NCBI GenBank assembly: GCA_029262115.1
Contig: JAJCZZ010000031.1
Span: 81,677-145,676 of the forward strand
Direction of reading: 5' to 3'
Length of the DNA stretch: 64,000 bases
Source: Gemmatimonadota bacterium
Lineage (GTDB): Bacteria > Gemmatimonadota > Gemmatimonadetes > Longimicrobiales > Gaopeijiaceae
Part shown: one piece after another, positions 1 to 8,188 of the stretch
Position numbering within the stretch: the first letter of the stretch is position 1
Layout of the letters: every line of letters starts with the position of its first letter
Notes under the pieces: generated by a model
The model's input: only the letters and a program-made list of their open reading frames with translations
Database searches by the model: none
What the model was told of the DNA's origin: nothing
Translations under genes and position numbers: made by a program

Positions 1-633
1 GAGCCAGCGGGCGGCCTCGGGCGCGAGTCCGGGAAAGTGCAGCTCGGGAATGGCGGCCTGCCCGACGAGGTCGGTGCCGAGGTAGCCGGCACGATCGCCC
101 CACCGGCTGTCCCACCCGGTGCGCAGAAGGAGGATCCCACCGTCCGGGAGGGGACCATTGGCGTCCTCCCACTCCGTGAGGTCCGCCGTGCTCACGAGAT
201 AGTCAGGCGTCACCCGATCCGTGACGTCCACGACCGCGGCCGGGCCGATGAGGCCCGACAGGGGAATCTGGTCGGCCGTCAGCCGCCCTTCCGCGAAGTG
301 GATGGGCGCATCCAGATGGGTGCCGCCGTGCTCGGCCGTCGTAAAGGAATACGCCGAGTAGAACCAGCCGCCCTCCGTAGGTCCATACGCCAGTTCGGTC
401 AGAGCAAAGCCGGCGGTATCGGTCGGCCAGTAGACGGTCTCGTCGGAGAACGCGTGGGTCAGATCGACCCACCGGCCGCCCGACCCATCGAACACGGCGG
501 AGACGTCGACCGCCCCGTCCGTCGGGGGCGGCGCCCCGCACCCGACCAGAGCGACGACGACGAGCCCCGTCAGAGGGGGGCGCGGCTTGGGACGGGAGTG
601 GACGCGCGGGAGCCGGGCGGAGGAAGCGCACAT
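1..633 (-). CDS. Cyclase-family lipoprotein (kynurenine formamidase-like), C-terminus cut by window edge
   Basis: The frame runs from an ATG at 633 off the left edge, giving 211 codons without a stop. The N-terminus is basic (RLPRVHSRPKPRPP), followed by a hydrophobic stretch ending in a lipobox LVGC at Cys32, so an exported lipoprotein is predicted. The body carries WVDLTHAFSDETVYWP and then HGGTHLDAPIHF, the HxGTHxDxPxHF metal-binding signature of the cyclase/kynurenine formamidase family (PF04199), which hydrolyses amide or ester bonds using a bound metal. The substrate cannot be told. The family is usually cytoplasmic, so the lipobox is unusual. The true start may lie a few codons inside the long basic leader. 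Confidence 0.88.
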   Translation of the reverse strand, partial: MCASSARLPRVHSRPKPRPPLTGLVVVALVGCGAPPPTDGAVDVSAVFDGSGGRWVDLTHAFSDETVYWPTDTAGFALTELAYGPTEGGWFYSAYSFTTAEHGGTHLDAPIHFAEGRLTADQIPLSGLIGPAAVVDVTDRVTPDYLVSTADLTEWEDANGPLPDGGILLLRTGWDSRWGDRAGYLGTDLVGQAAIPELHFPGLAPEAARWL

Positions 634-700
634 GTGTGGTCTCTTTCTGTTCGGACGGACGGTGGACACGCATCGTTCCCGTTCGACGCCCACCCGGCAA

Positions 701-741
701 GAGGTGTCGGCGCCGCGAGGGCCTCGCGACACCGACACCTC
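701..741 (-). terminator. Strong hairpin downstream of the DUF2911 gene
   Basis: A 10-bp perfect outer stem (GAGGTGTCGG at 701-710 with CCGACACCTC at 732-741) encloses a 5-bp inner stem GCGAG/CTCGC. It lies 15 bp past the stop of the DUF2911 gene on the minus strand. There is no T-run, so it may act as a GC-rich terminator or an mRNA 3' stabiliser. Confidence 0.5.
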
Positions 742-755
742 ACGACCGGGATTGC

Positions 756-1412
756 CTACATGGTCGGCCGGCGGATCGGCATGGGAACTTCCGTGTTCTC
801 CCACGCCAGAACGAGCGTGCCGGCGTCCGGACCCTCGCTCTCCCAGCGGTACTCCATGACCTCGACCATCGCGTCCGACTCCCGTGGCGTGGTCATGAAC
901 GACCCGACCGCAGAGGCCTGGACCTCGTCCGTGATCGGAATACCCCAACGCTCGTACATCGGGCTCAGAAAGACTTCCCACTGGTCCGGCCCGGGGCGGG
1001 TGAAGATCGAGTAGCTCCCCGGCTGGAGCAGGACTTCCCCCATCTCGACCGGGAAGGTGATGTGCAGTGCCGTGGCCTCGTTGGCGCCGGAGCGCCACAG
1101 ATTGCCGTACGGGACGAGGGCGCCCATGACCTCACGATCACGAGCAGAGGGAGCGCCGTAGCACACCTTCCCTACATCGCGACCCAGGACGATCGGCTCC
1201 TGATGAAGCGGGCTGGGGCGTTCACTGGCCTCGCCCATGCTGGCGCCGTTCACGAAGCACTGAAGCCCTTCGACCGCCGCCGTGATTTCGGCCTGAGTCA
1301 GAGCAGCCTCGGCCACCGGTGCTTCGGCCGGAGGGGCCTCCTCCGAACCGCCGCAAGCGGCCATCGAAAGTCCAACGGCCGCGGTCACCATCGTGGTACG
1401 AAACAAGCGCAT
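756..1412 (-). CDS. DUF2911 domain lipoprotein
   Basis: 218 residues. The signal peptide ends in a lipobox with Cys20 (SMAACGG), followed by a Glu/Pro/Ala linker. The segment VCYGAPSARDREVMGALVPYG, GNLWRSGANEATAL and the later PGSYSIFTRPGPDQWEVFLS match DUF2911 (PF11138), a beta-rich domain of unknown function common in secreted proteins of Bacteroidota, Gemmatimonadota and Acidobacteriota. The start is supported by AGGAGA five bases upstream of the ATG. A strong hairpin follows the stop. No enzymatic role can be assigned; it may bind or mature other envelope proteins, which is a guess. Confidence 0.9.
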   Translation of the reverse strand: MRLFRTTMVTAAVGLSMAACGGSEEAPPAEAPVAEAALTQAEITAAVEGLQCFVNGASMGEASERPSPLHQEPIVLGRDVGKVCYGAPSARDREVMGALVPYGNLWRSGANEATALHITFPVEMGEVLLQPGSYSIFTRPGPDQWEVFLSPMYERWGIPITDEVQASAVGSFMTTPRESDAMVEVMEYRWESEGPDAGTLVLAWENTEVPMPIRRPTM

Positions 1413-1574
1413 GGGGTCTCCTGAAGAGAGATGGAAAAACAGTTGGTCACGACGGCCCTCCCAACCCTTTCCCCACTCCCTCCGTCCGCCTGGCAGCGCC
1501 CACCCGGCGGTGCGCTGCAGCCGCAGAGTACGCCACTACCGCCGAAAGGTGTCTTCCGGCTCCGACATCGGACG

Positions 1575-2798
1575 CTACGTCCGCTTCTCCAGCAAGTCCA
1601 ATACGTAGTCGATGTCGTCTTCCGTATGGTCCGCGTTGATCTGCGTGCGGATCTCCTCGTCGCCGCGCGGAACCACCGGGTACGCGAGTCCAGTGACCAG
1701 CACACCGCTATCGAACAGGTAACGCACCAGCTCCTTGGTCGCCGCCGTGTCACGGATCATCATCGGCACGACCGGGTGCTCTCCCGGGATGGTCTCGATG
1801 CCGACGCGTCCCAATCCTCCCTCGAACCGAGCCGTGAGGGCCCTCAGGCGCCTCAGCCGCTCCAGACCTTCGTCGGAGTCCACGATCTCCACGGAGCGGA
1901 GGGCCGCCGCTGCCTCTCCGACGGTGATCGGGTTCGAGTAGATGTACATCATCGACGTTTCCCGGAGATAGCGGGTCACGGAGGCGGCCGCCGTAACGTA
2001 CCCGCCGTTCACCCCGAAGGCCTTGCCGAGCGTCCCGACCAGAACGTCCACCGGCGGGCAGTCGGTAAACTGCTCGGTCCCCCGCCCTGTCCGACCGAAC
2101 GCCCCCACTCCGTGTGAGTCATCGACGACCAGAACCACATTCTCCTCGAAGTGGACGTCGTGGGCTCGGCACACCTCGTTGATCTCGGCCAGAGGGGCGT
2201 GGTCTCCCCGCATGGAGAAGATCCCATCGGTCACGACGACCGCCCGCTTTGCCTTGCCACGCCACTCGGTCAGGGCGTCGTCGAGGCTCTCGACGTCGTT
2301 GTGGCTGTAGACCGCCTTCCCGGCGGGCCGGGACAGGCGCATCGCGTTGATGATACAGTTGTGGTTCAACTCGTCCGAGATCAGAACTGTTTCCGAGGTG
2401 GTGAGCGGAACCAACGTCGACACGATCGTCGCATAGGCGGACGAGAAGACCATGGCGGCTTCCCTGCCATGGAAGGCCGCCAATCGTGCCTCCAGATCCG
2501 TGTGGGCCTTGTACGTTCCGCTGATGAAGCGCACGGCGCCCGGCCCGGCTCCGAAGTCCGCCGTCGCGCGCTCCTCAGCCACCACCACATCGGGGTGGAG
2601 GCCCATGCCGAGGTAGGAATTGGAGTTCATCCGAAGGAACTCCGTCTGCCCCTCGCCCTCGAGCAGGAATCGAGGGCCCCGCGACCCTTGTGCCGATCGC
2701 ACGCCCACGACCACGGCCTCATGCCCTTTGGCGGTCCCGGCCTCCTCGAGTCCGGCGACGTGTCGGTCGAGCAGGGGAGAAAGTCGGTCGAGCGGCAT
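1575..2798 (-). CDS. kbl: Glycine C-acetyltransferase (2-amino-3-ketobutyrate CoA ligase)
   Basis: 407 residues, the usual length for this fold-type I PLP enzyme of the alpha-oxoamine synthase family. It cleaves 2-amino-3-ketobutyrate with CoA into glycine and acetyl-CoA. The PLP-binding lysine is Lys259 in GTLGKAFGVNGG; VVDDSHGVGAFG carries the Asp/His that hold the cofactor, and FSSAYATIVSTL and DELNHNCIINAMRLS are typical of Kbl. The start ATG overlaps the TGA of the dehydrogenase gene (TGATG), so the pair that converts threonine to glycine is translationally coupled. Close relatives (BioF, HemA, serine palmitoyltransferase) are possible from the fold alone, but the upstream partner makes Kbl the best call. 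Confidence 0.92.
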   Translation of the reverse strand: MPLDRLSPLLDRHVAGLEEAGTAKGHEAVVVGVRSAQGSRGPRFLLEGEGQTEFLRMNSNSYLGMGLHPDVVVAEERATADFGAGPGAVRFISGTYKAHTDLEARLAAFHGREAAMVFSSAYATIVSTLVPLTTSETVLISDELNHNCIINAMRLSRPAGKAVYSHNDVESLDDALTEWRGKAKRAVVVTDGIFSMRGDHAPLAEINEVCRAHDVHFEENVVLVVDDSHGVGAFGRTGRGTEQFTDCPPVDVLVGTLGKAFGVNGGYVTAAASVTRYLRETSMMYIYSNPITVGEAAAALRSVEIVDSDEGLERLRRLRALTARFEGGLGRVGIETIPGEHPVVPMMIRDTAATKELVRYLFDSGVLVTGLAYPVVPRGDEEIRTQINADHTEDDIDYVLDLLEKRT

Positions 2799-3751
2799 CA
2801 GGTGGCTCCCTTGGGAAGGGTTGCGACGTTATTGAGCATATCCACGGTCATGGCTTCGATGTCGTATTCAGGCGCCCAGCCCCACTCGGCGCGTGCCGCG
2901 GTGTCGTCGATCCGGTCCGGCCATGACTCCGCAATGGCCTGCCGAACGGGATCCACGTCGTACTTGATCTCGAAACCGGACACGTGTCTCCGTATGACCT
3001 CCGCCAGCTGTGCCGGGGCGAGTTGGAACGCGGTCACGTTGAAGGCGTTCCGGTGCTCGAGTACATCCGGGTCCGCCTCCATCACGTCGATGGCGGCCCG
3101 CACGGCGTCCGGCATGTACATCATGTCGATGTAGGTGTCCGGCCCCAGGAAGCACGTGTACAGGCCCTGCTCGACCGCCTGATAGTAGATATCGACGGCC
3201 CAGTCCGTCGTCCCTCCGCCGGGAGGCGCGCCGTACGAGATCAGACCGGGAAAGCGCAGACCGCGGGTGTCGACCCCATAGCGCCCATGGTAGTAGTCAC
3301 ACAGCAGCTCACCCGCGACCTTCGTGACGCCGTACATCGTCTCGGGACGCATGACGGTGTCCTGCGGCGTGGGGTCCTTTGGGCTGCTCGGCCCGAACAC
3401 CGCGATCGAACTGGGAGTGAACGCGCTGCACCCGTGCTCGCGCGCGACCCCGAGCACGGCCAGAAGGCTCGACATGTTCACGTCCCAGGCACGGCGTGGG
3501 TTCTTCTCCCCCACGGCGGACAACATAGCGGCCAGGTGAAAGATCGCGTCGGCTCGGTGCTCCCGGACGGCCTCACCGAGGGCGTGGCCGTCGGTCGCGT
3601 CCAGTACCCTGAACGGGCCCGACTCAGACTCACCGCCGATCTCCCGGATATCGGTCGCAAGAACGTTCTCGGTTCCGTACCGGGCACGGAGTTCGGGCAC
3701 CAGCCAGGAGCCGATCTGGCCGCCTGCCCCGGTCACGACGATACGCTTCAA
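2798..3751 (-). CDS. L-threonine 3-dehydrogenase, short-chain (SDR) type
   Basis: 317 residues from a TTG start (M-KRIVVTGAGGQIGSW). The GxxGxxG nucleotide-binding motif is TGAGGQIG, the catalytic pair is YGVTKVAGE, and PSSIAVFG supplies the Ser. HLAAMLSAVGEKNP, LRFPGLISYGAPPGGGTTD and DTYIDMMYMPDA are signatures of the extended SDR threonine dehydrogenases, which oxidise L-threonine to 2-amino-3-ketobutyrate with NAD+. The TTG sits in TTGA, overlapping the stop of the S10 peptidase gene, and the gene's own TGA overlaps the kbl start, so three genes are coupled. A longer reading with no family resemblance upstream of the TTG is discounted. Confidence 0.92.
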   Translation of the reverse strand: MKRIVVTGAGGQIGSWLVPELRARYGTENVLATDIREIGGESESGPFRVLDATDGHALGEAVREHRADAIFHLAAMLSAVGEKNPRRAWDVNMSSLLAVLGVAREHGCSAFTPSSIAVFGPSSPKDPTPQDTVMRPETMYGVTKVAGELLCDYYHGRYGVDTRGLRFPGLISYGAPPGGGTTDWAVDIYYQAVEQGLYTCFLGPDTYIDMMYMPDAVRAAIDVMEADPDVLEHRNAFNVTAFQLAPAQLAEVIRRHVSGFEIKYDVDPVRQAIAESWPDRIDDTAARAEWGWAPEYDIEAMTVDMLNNVATLPKGAT

Positions 3752-5256
3752 CGGCCCACCGGTCGGTGCATTGCCGGCCCGTCTCGCGTGGCCTGGACCG
3801 CCGTCGCGATGAAGTCCCGGATATGCTGGTTCGACGTGACGATATCCTCGGCTCGCAGATACATCATGTGGCCGCTTCTGTATCCCTCCCAGCGCATCCG
3901 ATCCTGGAGGCGCCCGGCAGGGTCGAGGTTCCACATGGTGTACTTGGCGCTGAAGTAGTCCGTCCCTCCGTCGTAGTACCCACTCTGCACGAGCAGATGG
4001 AGATACGGGTTCTCCGACATGGCCTGTCGTAGATCCTCGCCGGTGTCGTCTCCCTGACGGTTCCACGGGTTCACCGGACCGAACAGGTAGTACTGGAGGT
4101 CGGTCTCGAATCCGAGGTCGTTTCGGATGTAGTCGTTCATGGCCGGTGCGAAGGCATGGTTCCAGGCACTCAGGGCCGGATCGTAGTCGTAGGACTCGCC
4201 GGCGTCCTGAGCGTCTACGCCGCGGTAGCGGGCATCCAGGCGGCCGACCGTGAGTCCTTCGGCGCGAAGAAGCTCCTTTCGGAACTCCCCGACGCTGGGA
4301 CGTAGATTGTGATCCAGGTACCACTGGGGGGACACGCCGGCCCATCGAGCGGCCTCTCGGGCGATCGCCTGACGGCGGGAGGGGTCCAGGCTCCCTGCTC
4401 GCGCGAGCGCTGGCAGGTAGGTATCGAGCGTCCAGCCCTCCACCTCGGCGAGCACGTCGTCCAGGTCGCGGTTCTGCAGAGCCGGCTCCAACTGCCCGTG
4501 GTACCATGCGGTCGCGGTGAAGTTGGGCAGGGCCAGCGCATCTCGGGTCGGGCCCGCCCGGTCGACTCCAAGACCCGTCGGCGACACCAGGACGACGCCG
4601 TTGAGATACATCCACTGCCGGCCCTGCAACGCGCGGGCCAGGCCCGACACGCGGGTCGTTCCGTAGCTCTCACCGATCAGGAACTTCGGGTTCAACCAGC
4701 GGTCGTAGCGCGTCACGAACGTGCCGATCCATCCCGCGAGGTATGCAATGTCCTCGCCGACGCCGAAGAACTGGCTGCCGTCCGCGTCACCCACGATCCG
4801 ACTGAAGCCGACATTGACTGGATTCACGAACACGATGTCGGTCACGTCCAGGATCGACTGCGGATTGTCCCGCACGCCGTACGGCTGAACAGGGTACCCC
4901 TCGTCGTCGATCCTCAGTTGCTTCGGGCCGGTATATCCGATGTGCATCCACAAGGAAGCCGAGCCCGGCCCCCCATTGAACGAGATCGACAGCGGGCGAT
5001 CCGCGCCCTCCGCGACATCGGTCCGCTCGTAGAAGGTGTACAGCAACGAGGCAATGGGCTGCCCGTCATCTGAATACACAGGCAGCGTCCCCACCGTCGC
5101 GTCGTAGGCCACACGCTGCCCGCGGATCGTGACCTCGTGATGGGTGGTGATAGCGGTATCCACCGGAAGGCGCATGTCCTGGGCGCCCAGGGGCGCGGAC
5201 AGCAGGCCGAGAGCGAGAACAACCTGGGCAGGGAGCGAAAGAGAGCGCATCGACAT
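3748..5256 (-). CDS. Secreted serine carboxypeptidase (peptidase family S10)
   Basis: 502 residues from ATG 5256 (a second ATG is at 5250); a Sec signal peptide precedes LGAQ. The oxyanion motif SFNGGPGSASLW, the nucleophile Ser197 in IGESYGTTR, the Asp in YYDGGTDYF and the His in YRSGHMMYL make a full S10 triad, as in yeast carboxypeptidase Y and its bacterial relatives, so it should trim C-terminal residues from peptides outside the inner membrane. It is the first gene of an operon with threonine dehydrogenase and kbl (TTGA overlap), which suggests that peptide-derived threonine is degraded to glycine and acetyl-CoA; that link is inference. Upstream extension of the frame is out of character and no good ribosome site decides between the two ATGs. 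Confidence 0.93.
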   Translation of the reverse strand: MSMRSLSLPAQVVLALGLLSAPLGAQDMRLPVDTAITTHHEVTIRGQRVAYDATVGTLPVYSDDGQPIASLLYTFYERTDVAEGADRPLSISFNGGPGSASLWMHIGYTGPKQLRIDDEGYPVQPYGVRDNPQSILDVTDIVFVNPVNVGFSRIVGDADGSQFFGVGEDIAYLAGWIGTFVTRYDRWLNPKFLIGESYGTTRVSGLARALQGRQWMYLNGVVLVSPTGLGVDRAGPTRDALALPNFTATAWYHGQLEPALQNRDLDDVLAEVEGWTLDTYLPALARAGSLDPSRRQAIAREAARWAGVSPQWYLDHNLRPSVGEFRKELLRAEGLTVGRLDARYRGVDAQDAGESYDYDPALSAWNHAFAPAMNDYIRNDLGFETDLQYYLFGPVNPWNRQGDDTGEDLRQAMSENPYLHLLVQSGYYDGGTDYFSAKYTMWNLDPAGRLQDRMRWEGYRSGHMMYLRAEDIVTSNQHIRDFIATAVQATRDGPAMHRPVGR

Positions 5257-5370
5257 CCGTGGTGAGTGGACCGGCCAGCGAGAGGCGTGAAGCTGGTCGC
5301 GAATCGGGGCGCGGGTCAAGCCGAGAGCCGCCGATGGACGGGAGGCCGGTCCGTTTCCAGATTGGGCCCC

Positions 5371-5814
5371 ATGCGCTACGTCCACACGAACATCGTCGCC
5401 CGCGACTGGCGGGCCCTGGCTGCCTTCTACGAGACCGTCTTCGGCTGCCGACGAGTCGGGCCGCAACGCGATCAGCGTGGAGCCTGGCTCGACCGGGGAA
5501 TTGGGATCGAGGGCGTCACGCTGGAAGGGGTCCACCTCCGTCTACCTGGATGGGGCGGTGACGGTCCGACCCTCGAAATCTACTCCTACTCGCCCATGGC
5601 CGAGGGAGTGCATCCCATGCCTACCCGGCCGGGTTTCGGACACATCGCGTTCCGGGTGGAGGACGTACCGGGAACTCTGCGCGCCGTGGTCGCAGCCGGC
5701 GGCTCGGCGCTCGGCGAGGTTTCGGGGGCGGACGTAGACGGTGTCGGTCGTCTGACCTTCGTCTACGCCCGCGACCCAGAGGGGAACGTGCTGGAGCTTC
5801 AGAGCTGGAGTTGA
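5371..5814 (+). CDS. VOC (glyoxalase/dioxygenase fold) protein
   Basis: 147 residues from ATG 5371. The beta-alpha-beta-beta-beta layout of the vicinal oxygen chelate fold is clear: MRYVHTNIVARDWRALAAFYE opens module one, RPGFGHIAFRVEDV opens module two, and it closes with VYARDPEGNVLELQS. His5 or His7, the His of FGHIAF and the Glu of LELQ are candidate metal ligands. Substrate unknown; members include glyoxalase I, epimerases, dioxygenases and antibiotic-resistance proteins. It faces away from the S10 peptidase gene and stands alone. The promoter must lie in the short divergent gap before it. Confidence 0.85.
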   Translation: MRYVHTNIVARDWRALAAFYETVFGCRRVGPQRDQRGAWLDRGIGIEGVTLEGVHLRLPGWGGDGPTLEIYSYSPMAEGVHPMPTRPGFGHIAFRVEDVPGTLRAVVAAGGSALGEVSGADVDGVGRLTFVYARDPEGNVLELQSWS

Positions 5815-6051
5815 GCGGGCCTTGGCGCCGGGATGCTACACAAGCGCTTCCCGCCGAACCACGAGCAGTCGCCACCGCATCTGAAGGCCAAACCATACCA
5901 CGGCGGCGAAACCGAAATCAGCGTTCCGGTAATCGAGCTCAGTAGCGAGACACGAAAGCCGCCCCAGAGGAGGCTCGTGGCCACTTGCCCGCTGTGGTCT
6001 TGGAACTCTCCACGAGACGACCCGGGTGAGCGGTCGCGGTGGACGTCCAAT

Positions 6052-7152
6052 TCAGACCGTGTTGATCAGCCCGCGTAGTGTCCCGAAGAACATTGCCTGT
6101 TCCCGCGCCTTCTTGAACGCGGATCCGGGAGTGCGATCCGCGCTGTGGTTGAAGAGCCCGGTCACGGCTCGGTCGTCTTGAACTTCTTCCGGCAGGTCGT
6201 CGAACAGGCGATAGCATTCCGTGAACGGGATCAGCCGGTCGCCGCGACCGTGGATGAGGCGGGTGGGCACCGCAACCTTGTGGAGATAGCCGGCCGGCTC
6301 CAACAAGGGCTCCACCCGGCGGCACGCCTCGGCAAGCGAACGGGCCATCTCCGCACAGGCGGCCTCGTCCGGCCGCGTCCCGTCCCTGGGCGTGGCGAAC
6401 AGGTCGTAGAGTTCGCGCTGGTGCTTGGGGAGCGATCCTCGTAGCGACCGGATCAGAGGGTCGTGGTGGGACTCCCACGCGGAGATCCGCTCCTCGCTCG
6501 CGGCCGCGCCGAGTTGCCGGAGGGCTTCGGCCACATCGACCGCGTCCTGATGGCCGGGAACGTCCGTCAGGTGATTGGCGCCAACCACGTACCTTCCGTA
6601 CGGATCGGGATCCAACTCGAAGCTCTCACCGTCCCACTCGTGCTTTCCCGTGAACTGACACACGAGGGTCCGTTCCAGGCAGCAGTACGCCCCGAAAAGA
6701 ACGGCGCCGGCCACACGGTCGGTGATATCCGGGAGACCTGAGGCGATGGCCACCTGTGGCGCGCCGAACGAAAACCCGATGAGGCCGGCCTTGCCGTCCC
6801 GCACATCGCAGCGCGTATCGAGGTAGTCCAGACACCCCTTCAGGGTGGCCGATACGGGTCGCGGAGTCACTTCGAGGTCCCGCCACTCGGGTACCTCCGG
6901 GATGATGACGGCGGCCCCGCTGGACGCCAGTGACTCGGAGAACCGCACCAACTGTGGGTGGAACCGACCCATGCGGGACACACCGCCGAGCGCGATCCAC
7001 CCGGGAAGAGGCCCTTTTCGCCGAGCTGGCAGGACGAGCGTCGCGGGAATCGACTCGCCGTCCCGCAGAATTTCCACGGCCTCGGAAACGACTTCGGCGC
7101 CCGCGCCCCAACTGCGCGCGTAGCGAATGGTCCGCAGCGTGCCGGTCAGCAC
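6052..7152 (-). CDS. Alpha/beta hydrolase, dienelactone hydrolase-like
   Basis: About 366 residues from a GTG at 7152. The frame continues upstream to an ATG at 7323, but that stretch is Arg/Gly/Trp-rich and unlike the fold, so the shorter form is preferred; the start is uncertain. Domain signs: strand-turn LPGWIALGGVSRMGRFHP, nucleophile elbow GLIGFSFGAPQ with Ser as nucleophile, acidic residue in RLIHGRGDRLIPF and His in LFNHSAD near the end, giving a complete triad. A helical insertion (about 120 residues, rich in charged residues) sits between the elbow and the Asp. The substrate is unknown. The upstream gene is divergent, so it is transcribed on its own. Confidence 0.75.
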   Translation of the reverse strand: MLTGTLRTIRYARSWGAGAEVVSEAVEILRDGESIPATLVLPARRKGPLPGWIALGGVSRMGRFHPQLVRFSESLASSGAAVIIPEVPEWRDLEVTPRPVSATLKGCLDYLDTRCDVRDGKAGLIGFSFGAPQVAIASGLPDITDRVAGAVLFGAYCCLERTLVCQFTGKHEWDGESFELDPDPYGRYVVGANHLTDVPGHQDAVDVAEALRQLGAAASEERISAWESHHDPLIRSLRGSLPKHQRELYDLFATPRDGTRPDEAACAEMARSLAEACRRVEPLLEPAGYLHKVAVPTRLIHGRGDRLIPFTECYRLFDDLPEEVQDDRAVTGLFNHSADRTPGSAFKKAREQAMFFGTLRGLINTV

Positions 7153-7456
7153 CGGGCGTCGCCGCCCGTCCAGGTCGAGAACATCGTCGTCACGCCAGCG
7201 TACTCCAGATGAATGGTCCCTCGCACACCAGCCCCCAGGCCATCCCCGGATAAAGATTAGCCCAAGTCTACCGCGGCGGCACACAAGGGAGCGTGCCCCG
7301 GTATGCCGCACGATTCGGTCCATCGCGACGTGGTGGCCGCTTCGTCGACCATCGCAAGCCCCTCGGCCCCGACGGCGCGTCCCCTCTTGCCCGGCTCCGG
7401 CCGGACGGTTATCCCCACTCCAGTGCCATCGTCTGCAGACACGGAGTCCGACCATC
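7153..7456. other. Divergent intergenic region
   Basis: This stretch separates the hydrolase (minus) from the EF-hand protein (plus). It contains the optional 5' extension of the hydrolase (to 7323) and AT-richer runs near 7245-7265 and 7405-7415 that could hold promoters. TTGCCC at about 7387 followed 16 bases later by TTATCC is a weak sigma-70-like pair for the rightward gene. No RNA gene or repeat was seen. Confidence 0.35.
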
Positions 7457-8089
7457 ATGAAGACCCTGACCAAGACCCTCGCTCTGGCTGTCCTCCTTCC
7501 CGTCGGGGCGTCTGCCCAGGCGGCGGTCCACGCCCACATCGGACACGTCGGTGACGGCTGGAACGACACACCGGACGGGATGGGCCTCTTGCCGACCGCC
7601 GTGGCCGAGGCGGGAGTGGCGGCCAGCCATGCCGGCTACGCGATGCGCGACCTTTCGAACCTCGACGCCATGCAGGGACACGCCCGGCACGTACTCCACG
7701 CGGTGGACCCTTCCGCCGTCGACGGAGGTCCGGGCGCAGGGTACGGGGTCATCAAGGCCGCCACCGGCGCCGCGCGTCACATCGAGTTGGCCGCCCGCGC
7801 GGACGGCGCGCCCGACGGAGTGAAGACCCACGCGACCCACGTCGCGACGTCGGCTCGGAATGCCGTGACCCGCGCCGAGCGGATCGCCGTTCTCGCGGGG
7901 CAGATCGCCGCCGCCCGGACGGCGGACGCGGCGGCCCCCCTGGTTCGTGAGATGGCGGCGCTGGCCACGGCGCTGGTCGACGGGGTGGACGCCAACTCGG
8001 ACGGGCGGGTAGGCTGGCAGGAGGGTGAAGGCGGTCTGGCGGTCGCTGAGACCCACCTGGGACTGCTCAAGCGGGCTGCGGGTATGTAG
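7457..8089 (+). CDS. Secreted hypothetical protein with one EF-hand calcium loop
   Basis: 210 residues. A clean Sec signal peptide (MKTLTKTLALAVLLPVGASAQA) is followed by a His-rich start (VHAHIGHVGDG) and an Ala-rich, mostly helical body with regularly placed histidines (MQGHARHVLHA, AARHIELAAR, KTHATHVATS). Residues 178-189, DANSDGRVGWQE, fit the EF-hand loop D-x-N-x-D-G-x-V-x-x-x-E at every ligand position. The rest was not recognised. The histidines every 15-20 residues could bind metal or haem; this is inference. It is a single gene, converging on the LVIVD protein with a hairpin in between. Confidence 0.7.
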   Translation: MKTLTKTLALAVLLPVGASAQAAVHAHIGHVGDGWNDTPDGMGLLPTAVAEAGVAASHAGYAMRDLSNLDAMQGHARHVLHAVDPSAVDGGPGAGYGVIKAATGAARHIELAARADGAPDGVKTHATHVATSARNAVTRAERIAVLAGQIAAARTADAAAPLVREMAALATALVDGVDANSDGRVGWQEGEGGLAVAETHLGLLKRAAGM

Positions 8090-8112
8090 TCGCTACCCAC
8101 ATCGCAGCCAGG

Positions 8113-8134
8113 CTGGCTCGGCCGACCGAGCCAG
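8113..8134. terminator. Hairpin between convergent genes
   Basis: CTGGCTCGG (8113-8121), loop CCGA, CCGAGCCAG (8126-8134): a perfect 9-bp stem midway between the ends of two convergent genes, so it could stop transcription from both sides. No T-run follows on either strand. Confidence 0.5.
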
Positions 8135-8188
8135 TCCGCCGAGGAATCGGTTCGAACCATTACGGAAGAACACTCCGGCGAACGTCCA

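Noticed and set aside
5799..6050. 83-codon minus-strand frame after the hydrolase, with a hydrophobic middle (SLLWGGFRVSLLSSITGTLIS)
   Set aside because: No family, no ribosome site, and the ends are low-complexity; too weak to call, though a short membrane peptide cannot be excluded.
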